Of a stretch of 14,692 nt of DNA, positions 1 through 6,883 are shown piece by piece. Numbering within the stretch: position 1 is the stretch's first letter; each line of letters opens with the position of its first letter. The notes under the pieces are model-generated. The model was not told where the DNA came from. It saw only the letters and a list, made by a program, of their open reading frames with translations, and ran no database searches. A program made the translations under genes and the position numbers. The stretch covers positions 1 through 14,692 of the forward strand of contig DASTJE010000079.1 in assembly GCA_035716845.1 (NCBI GenBank), written 5' to 3'. Origin of the DNA: CADEEN01 sp035716845 (GTDB lineage Bacteria > Pseudomonadota > Gammaproteobacteria > Burkholderiales > Burkholderiaceae_C).

Positions 1-1731
1 GAACAGCGTCGCGAAACGCTCCTCGGAGACGCGCAGCTGCTCCAGGGCCTGGCGCTCCTGGGTGATGTCGCGGTGCAGGCCCAGCACCGCGGGGCGCCCG
101 TCCCAGGTGATCGTGGTGGCGGCGATCTCCAGCCAGATCAGCGTGCCGTCGCGCCGCTTGCCGCGGGTCGTGTAGTGGGCCGGCGCCAGATCCCCGCCCA
201 GGCGCGCGCGCTGGTAGGCCCGCGCGCGCTCGACCGCCTCGTCGGCCAGGAACTCGCCGAACGAGCGGCCGGTCATCTCCGACGGTTCGCTGCAGCCGAA
301 GATGCGCGCGTCCTGCGGGTTGGCGTAGACGATGCGCCAGTCGGCGTCGACGATCACCACACCCTGCAACGAGTGCTCGACGATGGCCCGATAACGCTCT
401 TCGCTTTCGCGCAGGGCCGCCTCGGCGCGCTTGCGGTCCGAGATGTCACGCACGATGGCCCACAGGCCCGAGGGCTCGCCGCGCTCGTCGCGCAGCAGGA
501 ACACGCGCAGCTCGACGGGGACGATGCGGCCGTCCTTGCGCCGGTAGGCCTTCTCGAACACGTCCGAATGGCCGCGTGGCAGCACCTGTTCGGCAATGAT
601 CCTGGCCTCGAATTCGTGCCACTCGGAAGGCGTGAAGTCGAGGAACGAGAGCCGGCGCGCCTCCTCCGCGCTGTAACCCAGCAGGTCCAGGAACGCCGCG
701 TTGAATTCGACCAGGCGGCCGGACATGTCCGCGCGCGTGAACGCGTCGCGCATGCTGCCGAACAGGCGCGCGTAGCCGGCCTCGCTCTCGGCCAGGCGCA
801 AGTCCCTGCGCCCGGCACCCAGCGTCAGCACGGCAATGGCCACACCGCCGAGGATCACCAGCACGCCCACGGCCAGGGCGCGCCAGCGTTCCTGGGCGCG
901 CGCGGCATCGACCGTCGCCAGCGTCGCCGCCTCGTCGAGGCCCACCACCGTCAGCAGCCCGTAGGTGTCGTTGCGCTGCCAGGCAAAGAGCCGGGGCACC
1001 GCATCGAGCGACGCAGGCGCGCGGAACCGGCCGCTGGGCGCCGCGCCGGGCGCCAGGAAGGGCCGCTCGGGATCGACCGATCGGCCCAGCACACGCTCGA
1101 CGTCCCGGTTGCGCGCGACGTACCGCCCCTGCAGGTCGAACAGCGCGATCACGTCCTGGCGCGAGATCTCGATGCGCGCCAGCTCGCGCGACAGGTACTG
1201 CGGCGCGACGCCGACCACCATCACGCCCGCGAAACGCCCCTGACGGTCGAGGAGCGGCCGCGTCAGCAGCAGGGACCAGGCGCCGTCGCCGTGGACGCGC
1301 TGGGGCCCGCTGATCAAGAGCCGGTCGCCGCCCGACTGGTGCGCCCGGACATGCGGCTGGTCGCCGACATCGCTTGCCACCGGCGCGCCCTGCGTGGAGA
1401 AGGCCACGCGCCCGTCCGCGCCGATCACGGCCACGTGAAACAGCGCCCCCGCCGGAAAGTTCTCGAGCGTCGAGAACACCGACGTCGAGAATTCCCGCGG
1501 TGCGCGCAGGTAGGTGTCGCGCAGGTCCTTGAGCGCGAAGTCGACGCCGCGCATCAGGTGGTCGATCTCGCCCGACAGGGCCTGCGCCAGCAGCGACGCC
1601 CGCTGCTCGGCCTGCGCGAGCGTGGCGCGGCGCAGCTCGTCGTGCGCGCGCTCGGCCTGCCAGCCATACAGGCCGGCGGCGGCGAGCGACAACAGGACGA
1701 CGAGGGCGGCCAGCAGCCGGCGGCTCGACAT
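1..1731 (-). CDS. Membrane PAS-domain sensor protein, 3' end beyond window
   Basis: 577 codons are visible from an ATG at 1731, and the frame is still open at base 1, so the C-terminal output domain (kinase, GGDEF or EAL) is unknown. Residues 6-22 form an N-terminal membrane helix. Residues about 30-280 look like a periplasmic double-Cache (PDC) sensor, with a central HVAVIGADGRVAFST strand region. A second helix lies at about 285-305. A first PAS lies at about 318-435 (VEFNAAFLDLLGYS, ending IVRDISDRKRAE) and a second at about 443-560 (IVYANPQDARIFGCS, ending LHRDITQER). A third SEERF PAS entry begins at 570. The role is transmembrane signal detection; the ligand is unknown. The gene starts 26 bp after the SapC-family gene, with only a G-rich stretch as ribosome site, so co-transcription is likely. 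Seen: domain order and helices. Inferred: ligand binding outside, signalling inside. No His-kinase motif lies within the visible part. Confidence 0.9.
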   Translation of the reverse strand, partial: MSSRRLLAALVVLLSLAAAGLYGWQAERAHDELRRATLAQAEQRASLLAQALSGEIDHLMRGVDFALKDLRDTYLRAPREFSTSVFSTLENFPAGALFHVAVIGADGRVAFSTQGAPVASDVGDQPHVRAHQSGGDRLLISGPQRVHGDGAWSLLLTRPLLDRQGRFAGVMVVGVAPQYLSRELARIEISRQDVIALFDLQGRYVARNRDVERVLGRSVDPERPFLAPGAAPSGRFRAPASLDAVPRLFAWQRNDTYGLLTVVGLDEAATLATVDAARAQERWRALAVGVLVILGGVAIAVLTLGAGRRDLRLAESEAGYARLFGSMRDAFTRADMSGRLVEFNAAFLDLLGYSAEEARRLSFLDFTPSEWHEFEARIIAEQVLPRGHSDVFEKAYRRKDGRIVPVELRVFLLRDERGEPSGLWAIVRDISDRKRAEAALRESEERYRAIVEHSLQGVVIVDADWRIVYANPQDARIFGCSEPSEMTGRSFGEFLADEAVERARAYQRARLGGDLAPAHYTTRGKRRDGTLIWLEIAATTITWDGRPAVLGLHRDITQERQALEQLRVSEERFATLF

Positions 1732-1757
1732 CACTGGCCCCCCCGCGCCCGGCCGCC

Positions 1758-2507
1758 TCAGGCTGGACGCGGCGCCATGCGCTCGACGCGCTTCTCGACC
1801 AGCACCCGCATCAGGGACAGCGAGATCTGGTGCGCGTGGATCAGGCCGAGCAGGCCGGTGCGGTGCAGCTCGAGCACCTGGTGGTCCTTCAGGTCGCGCA
1901 GGCGCTCCTCGTTGATGGTCATGAAGCCGTCGACCTTGAAGCTGCTGCCATCTGGCAGCGTGGCGTCGAAGCGCATCGGCTGCAGCAGATCGAGCTCCTG
2001 CAGGCGGCGGCACACCATGCGCGTGCGTTGCGCTTCGCGCTCGATCTCCTCGACGAAGCGGCGGCGCTGCTCGAGTGCCGCGCTCGGCTCGCCGTTGTCG
2101 TCGAACAGCGGCGCGCCCTGCTCGGCCGACAGTGGCGCATGCTGGGCGTCGAACACCACCACGAAGCGGTCCTCGCCCGCGCGCGCCATGCCCACGGGGT
2201 AGCTGCGCAGCAGCGCCGGCACGTAGCGCGCGCCCCAGCGGCCCTCGTGCCATACCAGGTTCTCGCCCGGCGCCAGGCCGAGCACCGCCACCGGCGCCAC
2301 TTCGCGCTTGCCCTGCTCGTTCTCGCCCGCGTCGACGAAGACGATGGGGTACTCGCGGCACACGTCGGCGAACTCGACCGCGGTGACGAAGAGCGAGTTC
2401 AGGGCGGCCGTGCGGTCGAAGCGCACGGTGTCGAGGTCCAGCCGCAGGCCGCGGTGCTGGCTACGGTCCAGCGCGGTGGGCTGGCCGAACAGGTTCGGGT
2501 CGATCAA
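1758..2507 (-). CDS. SapC family protein
   Basis: This 249-aa soluble protein has no signal peptide. The pattern matches the SapC family (Pfam SapC, PF07277): HRGLRLDLD near residue 18, REYPIVFVDAG at 51-61, PVAVLGLAPGENL at 72-84, and GRWGARYVPALLRSYP at 89-104. A C-terminal helical part contains GFMTINEERLRDL. The family takes its name from a Campylobacter S-layer locus, but its biochemical function is not established, so no function is assigned. The start is a TTG at 2507, chosen because GGAG (bases 2514-2517 on the opposite strand) lies 6 nt upstream and because family proteins begin close to this point. The gene overlaps the transporter upstream by 47 bp in another frame, which suggests translational coupling. 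The PAS sensor follows after 26 bp. Confidence 0.88.
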   Translation of the reverse strand: MIDPNLFGQPTALDRSQHRGLRLDLDTVRFDRTAALNSLFVTAVEFADVCREYPIVFVDAGENEQGKREVAPVAVLGLAPGENLVWHEGRWGARYVPALLRSYPVGMARAGEDRFVVVFDAQHAPLSAEQGAPLFDDNGEPSAALEQRRRFVEEIEREAQRTRMVCRRLQELDLLQPMRFDATLPDGSSFKVDGFMTINEERLRDLKDHQVLELHRTGLLGLIHAHQISLSLMRVLVEKRVERMAPRPA

Positions 2508-3807
2508 GAAGTTCTCCGGTGACAGGTAGGGGGGCGACGAGTACCTTGTCGATGCGCTTGCCGTCCATGTCGACCACCTCGAAGCGCCAGCCCTCCCACT
2601 CGACGTGGTCGGACGCGCGCGGCAGGCGGCCGAGCAGGAGCATGATCATGCCAGCCAGCGTGTTGTAGCGCCCCCGGTCTTCCTCGGGGAGGGCCTTCAG
2701 GCCGAGCCTGTCCTTGAGCTCGGGCACCGGGATCAGGCCGTCGACCAGCCAGCTGCCGTCGGGCCGCGCCACCACCCAGGCGTCCTCGCCCGTCGGGGCC
2801 GCGAATTCGCCGGTGATGGCCTCCAGCAGGTCGCGCACGGTGATCACGCCCTGCACCTCGCCGTACTCGTCGACCACGAACACCAGCTCGTTGTCGGAGC
2901 CCCGGAACTGCTCGAGCAGCTCCATGCCGGTGAGCGTCTCGGGCACGAACACCGGCGGCGTCACGAGCTCGGAGATCGACGGGCGCTCGCCGCGCGCCAG
3001 CGGCCCCACCAGCGCCTGTGCCGGCAGCACGCCCACCACATCGGAGAGGTCGCCGCGGCACACCGGATAGCGCGTATGGCGGTGCTCGGCCATGCGCGCG
3101 AGCGTGTCGTCGAGCGGAGCCTCGGCGTCGAGCCAGGCGATCTCGGCGCGCGGCAGCATCATCGAGCCGATCTGGCGCTCGTCGAGGCGGAACACGTTGC
3201 GCACCATCTGGTGCTCCTGCTCCTCGATCACGCCGGCGTCCAGCCCCTCCTCGAGACTGGCCGCGATCTCCTCCTCGGTGACGCTGCGCCCGGCCATGCC
3301 GCGGATGCCCAGCAAGCGCAGCATCGCCTCGGTCGTCACCGACAGCAGCGCCACGAAGGGGCGCGTGGCCGCGGACAGCCAGTTCATCGGCGTGGCCACC
3401 AGGCGCGCGATGGTTTCCGGGAACAACTGGCCCAGGCGCTTGGGCACCAGTTCGCCGAAGATGATGGTCAGGAAGGTGATGATGACCACCACCAGCCCGG
3501 TGGCCGAGATCGATGCCGCCTTCTGGCCCACCAGCGGGAAGGTGGCCGCCAGCCAGCCCGCCAGCGGTTGCGAGAACGCGGCCTCGCCGACGATGCCGTT
3601 GAGGATGCCGATCGAGGTGATGCCGATCTGCACCGTCGACAGGAACTTGGTGGGCTTCTCGTGCAGCTCGATCGCCGTCTGGGCGCCGGGCTCGCCGGCC
3701 TCGACCATCACCTGCAGCCGCGCCTTGCGGCTGGCCGTGAGCGCCATCTCGGACATGGCGAACACGCCGTTGAGCAGGATCAGGAAGACGAGAAGGGCAA
3801 CGTCCAT
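2461..3807 (-). CDS. CNNM/CorC-type (hemolysin-like) transporter with CBS pair
   Basis: This 448-aa integral membrane protein starts at ATG 3807 (MDVALLVFLILLNGVFAMSE). Residues 1-190 are a DUF21/CNNM membrane domain: a first helix, the STVQIGITSIGILNGIVGE segment at 57-75, and the FGELVPKR motif at 117-124. Residues about 215-335 hold a CBS pair (MLPRAEIAWLD, RYPVCRGDL, FVVDEYGEVQGVITVRDLLE). Residues about 342-428 are the CorC_HlyC domain (WLVDGLIPVPEL, YNTLAGMIMLLLGRLP). CBS pairs in this family bind adenine nucleotides, and characterised members export Mg2+ or related cations. The older names hemolysin and TlyC are misleading. Length is typical. The start is divergent from apaH across 108 bp. 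The last 47 bp carry the start of the SapC-family gene. The substrate is inferred from the family only. Confidence 0.95.
   Translation of the reverse strand: MDVALLVFLILLNGVFAMSEMALTASRKARLQVMVEAGEPGAQTAIELHEKPTKFLSTVQIGITSIGILNGIVGEAAFSQPLAGWLAATFPLVGQKAASISATGLVVVIITFLTIIFGELVPKRLGQLFPETIARLVATPMNWLSAATRPFVALLSVTTEAMLRLLGIRGMAGRSVTEEEIAASLEEGLDAGVIEEQEHQMVRNVFRLDERQIGSMMLPRAEIAWLDAEAPLDDTLARMAEHRHTRYPVCRGDLSDVVGVLPAQALVGPLARGERPSISELVTPPVFVPETLTGMELLEQFRGSDNELVFVVDEYGEVQGVITVRDLLEAITGEFAAPTGEDAWVVARPDGSWLVDGLIPVPELKDRLGLKALPEEDRGRYNTLAGMIMLLLGRLPRASDHVEWEGWRFEVVDMDGKRIDKVLVAPLPVTGELLDRPEPVRPAHRAGP
2514..2517 (-). promoter_or_regulatory. Shine-Dalgarno deciding the TTG start of the SapC gene
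   Basis: Read on the minus strand the bases are GGAG followed by AACTTC and then TTG. This gives a 6-nt spacing inside the coding sequence of the upstream transporter. It is the reason for choosing the TTG at 2507, and it suggests that ribosomes finishing the transporter can reinitiate here. Confidence 0.65.
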
Positions 3808-3915
3808 CGATCGAGGCCGCGCGGGGCCCCGGGAGCCGTACAGGGCGGTCAGCGTAGCAGAATGGCTCCGTGCCGCCCCCTTCCCGTCCCCTTCCCGCCG
3901 CCTGACGCGCCGCCG

Positions 3916-4740
3916 ATGCACTACCTGATCGGCGACCTGCAGGGCTGCTGCGACGCCTTCGAGCGGCTGCTGGCCGAGATCGGCTTCTCGCCCTCGCGCG
4001 ACACGCTCACCGTGCTGGGCGACCTGGTCAACCGGGGCCCGCAATCGCTGGCGGTGCTGCGGCGCCTGCGCGGCCTCGGCAGCGCCGCCGAGGCGCTGCT
4101 GGGCAACCACGACCTGCACCTGCTGGCGGTGGCGCACGGCGTGCGGCCCGAGCACCGCACGGACACCCTGCGCGAGATCCTCGAGGCGCCCGACCGCGCC
4201 GCCTGGCTCGACTGGCTGCGCGCGCGCCCGCTGGCGCTCTCGCGCCACGGCTGGCTGTGCGTGCACGCGGGCGTCAACCCCGCGTGGACGGCGCAGGAGA
4301 CGTTGACGCTGGCCGCCGAGGTGCAGCAGATGCTGCAGGGCCCGGCGTTGGCGGACTTCCTGCCGCGCATGTACGGCAACGAGCCGGCCCGCTGGGACGA
4401 GGCGCTGCAGGGCGCCGACCGCTGGCGCCACGTGATCAACGTGCTCACGCGCATCCGCTTCGTGCGCGACGACGACGGCACGCTCGACTTCAAGGTCAAG
4501 GAAGGCGCGGCGGCCGCACCGCCGGGCTACCGGCCGTGGTTCGACGTGCCGTGGCGCGCCAGCGCCGGCACGCCGGTCGCCTTCGGGCACTGGAGCACGC
4601 TCGGGCTGATCGAGCGCCCCGGGCTGCTGGCCATCGACACCGGATGCGTGTGGGGCGGTGCGCTCACGGCCGTGCGCGTGGACGGCGGACGGCGCGAGCT
4701 GGTGCAGGTGCCCTGCGAGGCCGCGCAGCCGCCCGGCTGA
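3916..4740 (+). CDS. apaH: Symmetrical bis(5'-nucleosyl)-tetraphosphatase ApaH
   Basis: This 274-aa cytosolic metallophosphatase cleaves Ap4A into two ADP and so controls alarmone-like dinucleotides and Np4-capped RNA. The calcineurin-like motifs are in order: GDLQGC at 6-11, GDLVNRGP at 35-42, GNHD at 63-66, and a CVHAGVNP histidine loop near 115. FGHWS and DTGCVWGG follow in the C-terminal third. In the first motif Gln replaces the His of the E. coli protein (GDVHGC); GDxQGC forms are common in Pseudomonas and betaproteobacteria, so this is not a defect. Length is close to the 280 aa of E. coli. The start at 3916 is chosen because MHYLIGD aligns with the family N-terminus; the longer in-frame reading from 3862 adds a Pro-rich stretch without homology. 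It is divergent from the CNNM transporter and is not in the ksgA/apaG context known from enterics. Confidence 0.96.
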   Translation: MHYLIGDLQGCCDAFERLLAEIGFSPSRDTLTVLGDLVNRGPQSLAVLRRLRGLGSAAEALLGNHDLHLLAVAHGVRPEHRTDTLREILEAPDRAAWLDWLRARPLALSRHGWLCVHAGVNPAWTAQETLTLAAEVQQMLQGPALADFLPRMYGNEPARWDEALQGADRWRHVINVLTRIRFVRDDDGTLDFKVKEGAAAAPPGYRPWFDVPWRASAGTPVAFGHWSTLGLIERPGLLAIDTGCVWGGALTAVRVDGGRRELVQVPCEAAQPPG

Positions 4741-4742
4741 AA

Positions 4743-4756
4743 CCGCCCCGGGGCGG
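4743..4756 (+). terminator. Perfect 14-bp G+C palindrome after apaH
   Basis: Two bases after the apaH stop the sequence is CCGCCCCGGGGCGG, a perfect inverted repeat. The following bases (CAACTCTTCACG) hold only short T runs. As an RNA the central bases would open to form the loop. It may terminate apaH transcription or simply be a GC palindrome. Confidence 0.3.
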
Positions 4757-4876
4757 CAACTCTTCACGTTGTGCCGCGCCGGCGCACTGAAGTCGGCGGC
4801 GGCGCGCGCCGATATGCACCCGTGGACCGCGGGGCAAAGGGCCTGGCGGCGACCCACGCCCACCGGAGAAATGCCC

Positions 4877-5170
4877 ATGATGCTGCCCCGACTCGTCGCT
4901 CTTTTCACCCTCGCCGCGGCCTGCGTCGCCACCAGTGCCGGCACCGACGGCCAGGTGCCCGGCCAGAAGCTCGACAGCGGCCTGGGCGTGCTGCCGCACT
5001 ACTCGAAGTGGACCGACCGCACCGGCCGCGACCCCATGGGCGTGCGCGTGGCCGGCGAGTCGCTCGACGACGGCCTGGGCGAACTGCCGCACTACTCGAA
5101 GTGGGTCGACCCGACGGGCCGCGACCCGCTGGGCCGCGAGCGCGTCGCGCTCGCCGCATCCAGGCGCTGA
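4877..5170 (+). CDS. Small exported protein of two LPHYSKW repeats
   Basis: This 97-aa protein belongs to no family I recognise. Residues 1-21 look like a signal peptide (short Arg-containing start, hydrophobic LVALFTLAAACVA, then TSAG). Cys16 after AAA could instead be a lipoprotein attachment site. The mature part is almost entirely two repeats, residues 29-55 and 60-86, with a 31-residue period and 20 of 27 positions identical. The shared core is LPHYSKW-x-D-x-TGRDP-x-G, preceded by LD-x-GLG. Three in-frame ATGs lie at 4871, 4877 and 4880. GGAG at 4865-4868 is only 2 nt from the first and 8 nt from the second, so 4877 is preferred. The gene lies 136 bp after apaH on the same strand and 18 bp from the convergent antiporter. 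The repeat and signal sequence are seen directly; export is inferred; function is unknown. Confidence 0.72.
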   Translation: MMLPRLVALFTLAAACVATSAGTDGQVPGQKLDSGLGVLPHYSKWTDRTGRDPMGVRVAGESLDDGLGELPHYSKWVDPTGRDPLGRERVALAASRR

Positions 5171-5180
5171 GTCCGGGACG

Positions 5181-5201
5181 GGGCCGGGCTAGACCCGGCC
5201 C
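5181..5201. terminator. Hairpin between convergent genes
   Basis: GGGCCGGG (5181-5188) and CCCGGCCC (5194-5201) form a perfect 8-bp stem with a 5-nt CTAGA loop. The loop contains the TAG stop of the antiporter on the minus strand. It sits 10 bp after the stop of the small repeat protein and could terminate transcription from both sides. There is no T tract on either side, so it would not be a canonical Rho-independent terminator. Confidence 0.5.
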
Positions 5202-6379
5202 AGCGCGCGCAGGCGCGCCAGCAGCGGCGTCACCGCCGGCACCGTGAGCATGGTGCTGGCCACCGCCATGATGAGCAGGGCGGTGAAGGTGTCGGCGCTG
5301 ATGATCTGCTTGTCCAGCAGCACGTTGGCGAAGATGATCATGATCAGCGCCTTGGTCTGCAGCAGGAAGCCCACCGCCAGCGTCTCGGTGCGCGACCAGC
5401 CGAGCACGCGCCCGGCCAGCGCCACGCCGGCCAGCTTGCCGGCCACCGCGGCGGCGAGAAACAGCGCCGCCGCGACGAACACCGTGACGCCGCCCACGCC
5501 CCACTGCGTGCGCAGGCCGGTGGACAGGAAGAACACCGGCATCAGCACCAGCAGCACGTTGTCGCGCAGCTGGTCCATGCGCCGCTGGTCGAACCAGTGC
5601 GCATCGAGCACCGCCCCGGCCAGGAAGGCGCCGATCATGAAGTGCAGACCGCACCAGTCGGCGCCCAGCGCGACCAGCGGCAGCCACACCACCGAGACGT
5701 ACCAGCGGTCGCGCTCGGCCAGCCGCGGCATCAGGCGGCGCACGACCCAGGCGGCGAGGGCGAACAGCAGCAGGAACAGCACCTGCTTGCCCAGGCGCTG
5801 CCACTCGGCCAGGATCAGCGCCAGCACCGACCAGATCGCGATGTCGTCCAGGCTGGCGTAGCGCAGGATGCGCTGCCCCAGCGGCTGGCGCAGGATGGCC
5901 AGCTTTTCCATCAGCAGCACCAGGATCGGCAGCGCGGTGACGGCGCAGGACATGCCGATGCCCAGCACGAACTGCCACGGCGTGCCCTGCGGCCCCATCC
6001 AGCCGCCACCGGGCAGCAGCCAGGCCGCCGCGCAGCCCAGTGCCATCGGCACGGCCATCGCGAACACGGCCGTGGTGCCGGCCTCGCGCTTCTCGCGCCA
6101 GGCCGCCGCCAGGTCGAGCTCGATGCCCGCGATCCACACGAACAGCATCACCGCCCACCACGCCACGCCGTTGAGCGCCTGGATCACCTGCGGCGTGAAC
6201 ACGAAGGCGTAGTAGTCGGGGAACGCCGCGCCCAGCACCCCGGGGCCGAGCACGATGCCCGCGACGATCTGCACCACCACCAGCGGCGCCCAGTAATCGG
6301 TACGCCCGAGCCGCCACACCAGGTACGGCGCGGCGAAGATGATGACCATCGCGACAAGGAAGATTTCGGTCGTGTTCAT
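5189..6379 (-). CDS. Cation:proton antiporter, CPA2 (Kef-like) family, without RCK domain
   Basis: This 396-aa protein is almost wholly hydrophobic, consistent with 11-13 membrane helices (Na+/H+ exchanger domain). Diagnostic points are a GIVLGPGVLG loop at 41-50, FVWIAGIELDL at 80-90, a CAVTALPIL unwound-helix motif at 145-153, and ASLDDIAIW at 175-183. In the last, adjacent Asp178-Asp179 are the likely ion- and proton-binding pair of CPA2 carriers. The protein ends after the membrane domain, so it lacks the C-terminal TrkA-N/RCK regulatory part of KefB and KefC. It should exchange Na+ or K+ for protons across the inner membrane; the ion is not determined by the sequence. ATG 6379 begins MNTTEIFLVA. 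It converges on the small repeat protein and is divergent from the tRNA-Ser region. Confidence 0.93.
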   Translation of the reverse strand: MNTTEIFLVAMVIIFAAPYLVWRLGRTDYWAPLVVVQIVAGIVLGPGVLGAAFPDYYAFVFTPQVIQALNGVAWWAVMLFVWIAGIELDLAAAWREKREAGTTAVFAMAVPMALGCAAAWLLPGGGWMGPQGTPWQFVLGIGMSCAVTALPILVLLMEKLAILRQPLGQRILRYASLDDIAIWSVLALILAEWQRLGKQVLFLLLFALAAWVVRRLMPRLAERDRWYVSVVWLPLVALGADWCGLHFMIGAFLAGAVLDAHWFDQRRMDQLRDNVLLVLMPVFFLSTGLRTQWGVGGVTVFVAAALFLAAAVAGKLAGVALAGRVLGWSRTETLAVGFLLQTKALIMIIFANVLLDKQIISADTFTALLIMAVASTMLTVPAVTPLLARLRALGRV

Positions 6380-6441
6380 GTGGCGGCCGGCTCGATGGGC
6401 GCGCAGTGTCGCATGGCGCGATCGGCCACAATCGCAGCCCA

Positions 6442-6553
6442 GGAAGCGTGGCCGAGCGGTTTAAGGCACCGGTCTTGTTCAGCGCCGTCAGGCGCTGCGC
6501 CGGAACTCATATCGCGCAGCGATGTGAGTGCAGGCAAAACCGGCGACAGGCGA
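6442..6553 (+). pseudogene. Interrupted, truncated tRNA-Ser copy
   Basis: Bases 6442-6477 are identical to the first 36 nt of the intact tRNA-Ser at 6567: acceptor 5' strand, D arm, anticodon stem 5' strand, and loop up to the TG of the anticodon. Bases 6536-6553 (AAAACCGGCGACAGGCGA) then match 16 of 18 bases of the continuing tRNA (6603-6620). That covers the rest of the anticodon loop, the stem and the start of the variable arm. Between them lies a 58-bp segment absent from the intact gene. The T arm and acceptor 3' strand are missing, so no tRNA can form. The offset of the two copies is exactly 125 bp, and the upstream bases AATCGCA-CCC are also shared, which suggests a local duplication that included part of the promoter. 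Confidence 0.75.
6478..6535. repeat. 58-bp double-hairpin insertion in tRNA-Ser copy
   Basis: The segment interrupting the tRNA copy consists mostly of two inverted repeats. The first, 6480-6497, pairs CAGCGCC with GGCGCTG (7 bp) around a GTCA loop. The second, 6505-6529, pairs ACTCATATCG with CGATGTGAGT (10 bp including one T-G wobble) around CGCAG. It has no obvious target duplication and is far too short for a group I intron. It may be a small palindromic mobile repeat or the scar of a rearrangement. Confidence 0.6.
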
Positions 6554-6566
6554 GAATCGCACCCCA

Positions 6567-6654
6567 GGAAGCGTGGCCGAGCGGTTTAAGGCACCGGTCT
6601 TGAAAACCGGCGACGGGCAACCGTCCGTGAGTTCGAATCTCACCGCTTCCGCCA
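6567..6654 (+). tRNA. tRNA-Ser(TGA)
   Basis: All parts of a type II tRNA are visible. Acceptor strands are GGAAGCG (6567-6573) and CGCTTCC (6644-6650), the discriminator is G6651, and CCA is encoded at 6652-6654. The D arm contains AGCGGTTTAAGGC. The anticodon stem CCGGT/ACCGG encloses loop CTTGAAA with anticodon TGA at 6601-6603. The long variable arm is GACGGGCAACCGTC, and the T arm is GTGAG-TTCGAAT-CTCAC. Length is 88 nt including CCA. It reads UCN serine codons. A weak GGGCG/CGCCC hairpin at 6665-6680 follows without a T tract. Confidence 0.97.
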
Positions 6655-6658
6655 GCCA

Positions 6659-6841
6659 TCAGGCGGGCGGCGCTTCGCCCCCCGAGACGGGTTCCGGCTC
6701 CACCGGCAGCTCCACCACCTCCAGGCCTTGCTCGAGCGCGATCGTCGAATCGTGCCAAGTCTCGACCTCGGGCGCGATCGTCCCGGCGTCGTCGGTGGAA
6801 GGCAATGTCGCCTCGATCGCGCGCAGGCGCAGGCGCAGCAT
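6659..6841 (-). CDS. Possible small hypothetical protein
   Basis: A 60-aa reading frame starts at ATG 6841 (MLRLRLRAIEATLPSTDD) and ends 4 bp beyond the tRNA-Ser CCA on the opposite strand. Longer starts in frame are ATG 6883 (74 aa) and GTG 6895 (78 aa); none has a strong ribosome site. The product is acidic, with WHDSTIALEQGLEVVELP in the middle and a Pro/Glu-rich tail. Codon choice is GC3-rich like that of real genes here. I do not recognise a domain. It could be a true small gene or a chance frame in a spacer. Confidence 0.38.
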   Translation of the reverse strand: MLRLRLRAIEATLPSTDDAGTIAPEVETWHDSTIALEQGLEVVELPVEPEPVSGGEAPPA

Positions 6842-6883
6842 GGATCCGCTCACGTCTTTCGCGGCGCGGACGCCGCCGGTCAT

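Noticed and set aside
73..2202. 709-aa open frame on the plus strand
   Set aside because: It lies antisense to the PAS sensor and SapC genes, is rich in Arg, Gln, His and Ala, and shows no domain. It is a GC-driven shadow of real minus-strand genes.
2605..4740. 711-aa frame that would fuse a long N-terminus to ApaH
   Set aside because: The part before 3916 is antisense to the CNNM transporter and low-complexity; only the ApaH part has family motifs.
4905..6431. 508-aa minus-strand frame over the antiporter
   Set aside because: It is an out-of-frame reading of the antiporter coding strand, dominated by Arg, Gly and Ala.
6478..6535. Group I intron in a tRNA anticodon loop
   Set aside because: The insertion site is suggestive, but 58 bp is far too short for a group I ribozyme core, and the rest of the tRNA copy (T arm and acceptor 3' strand) is missing.
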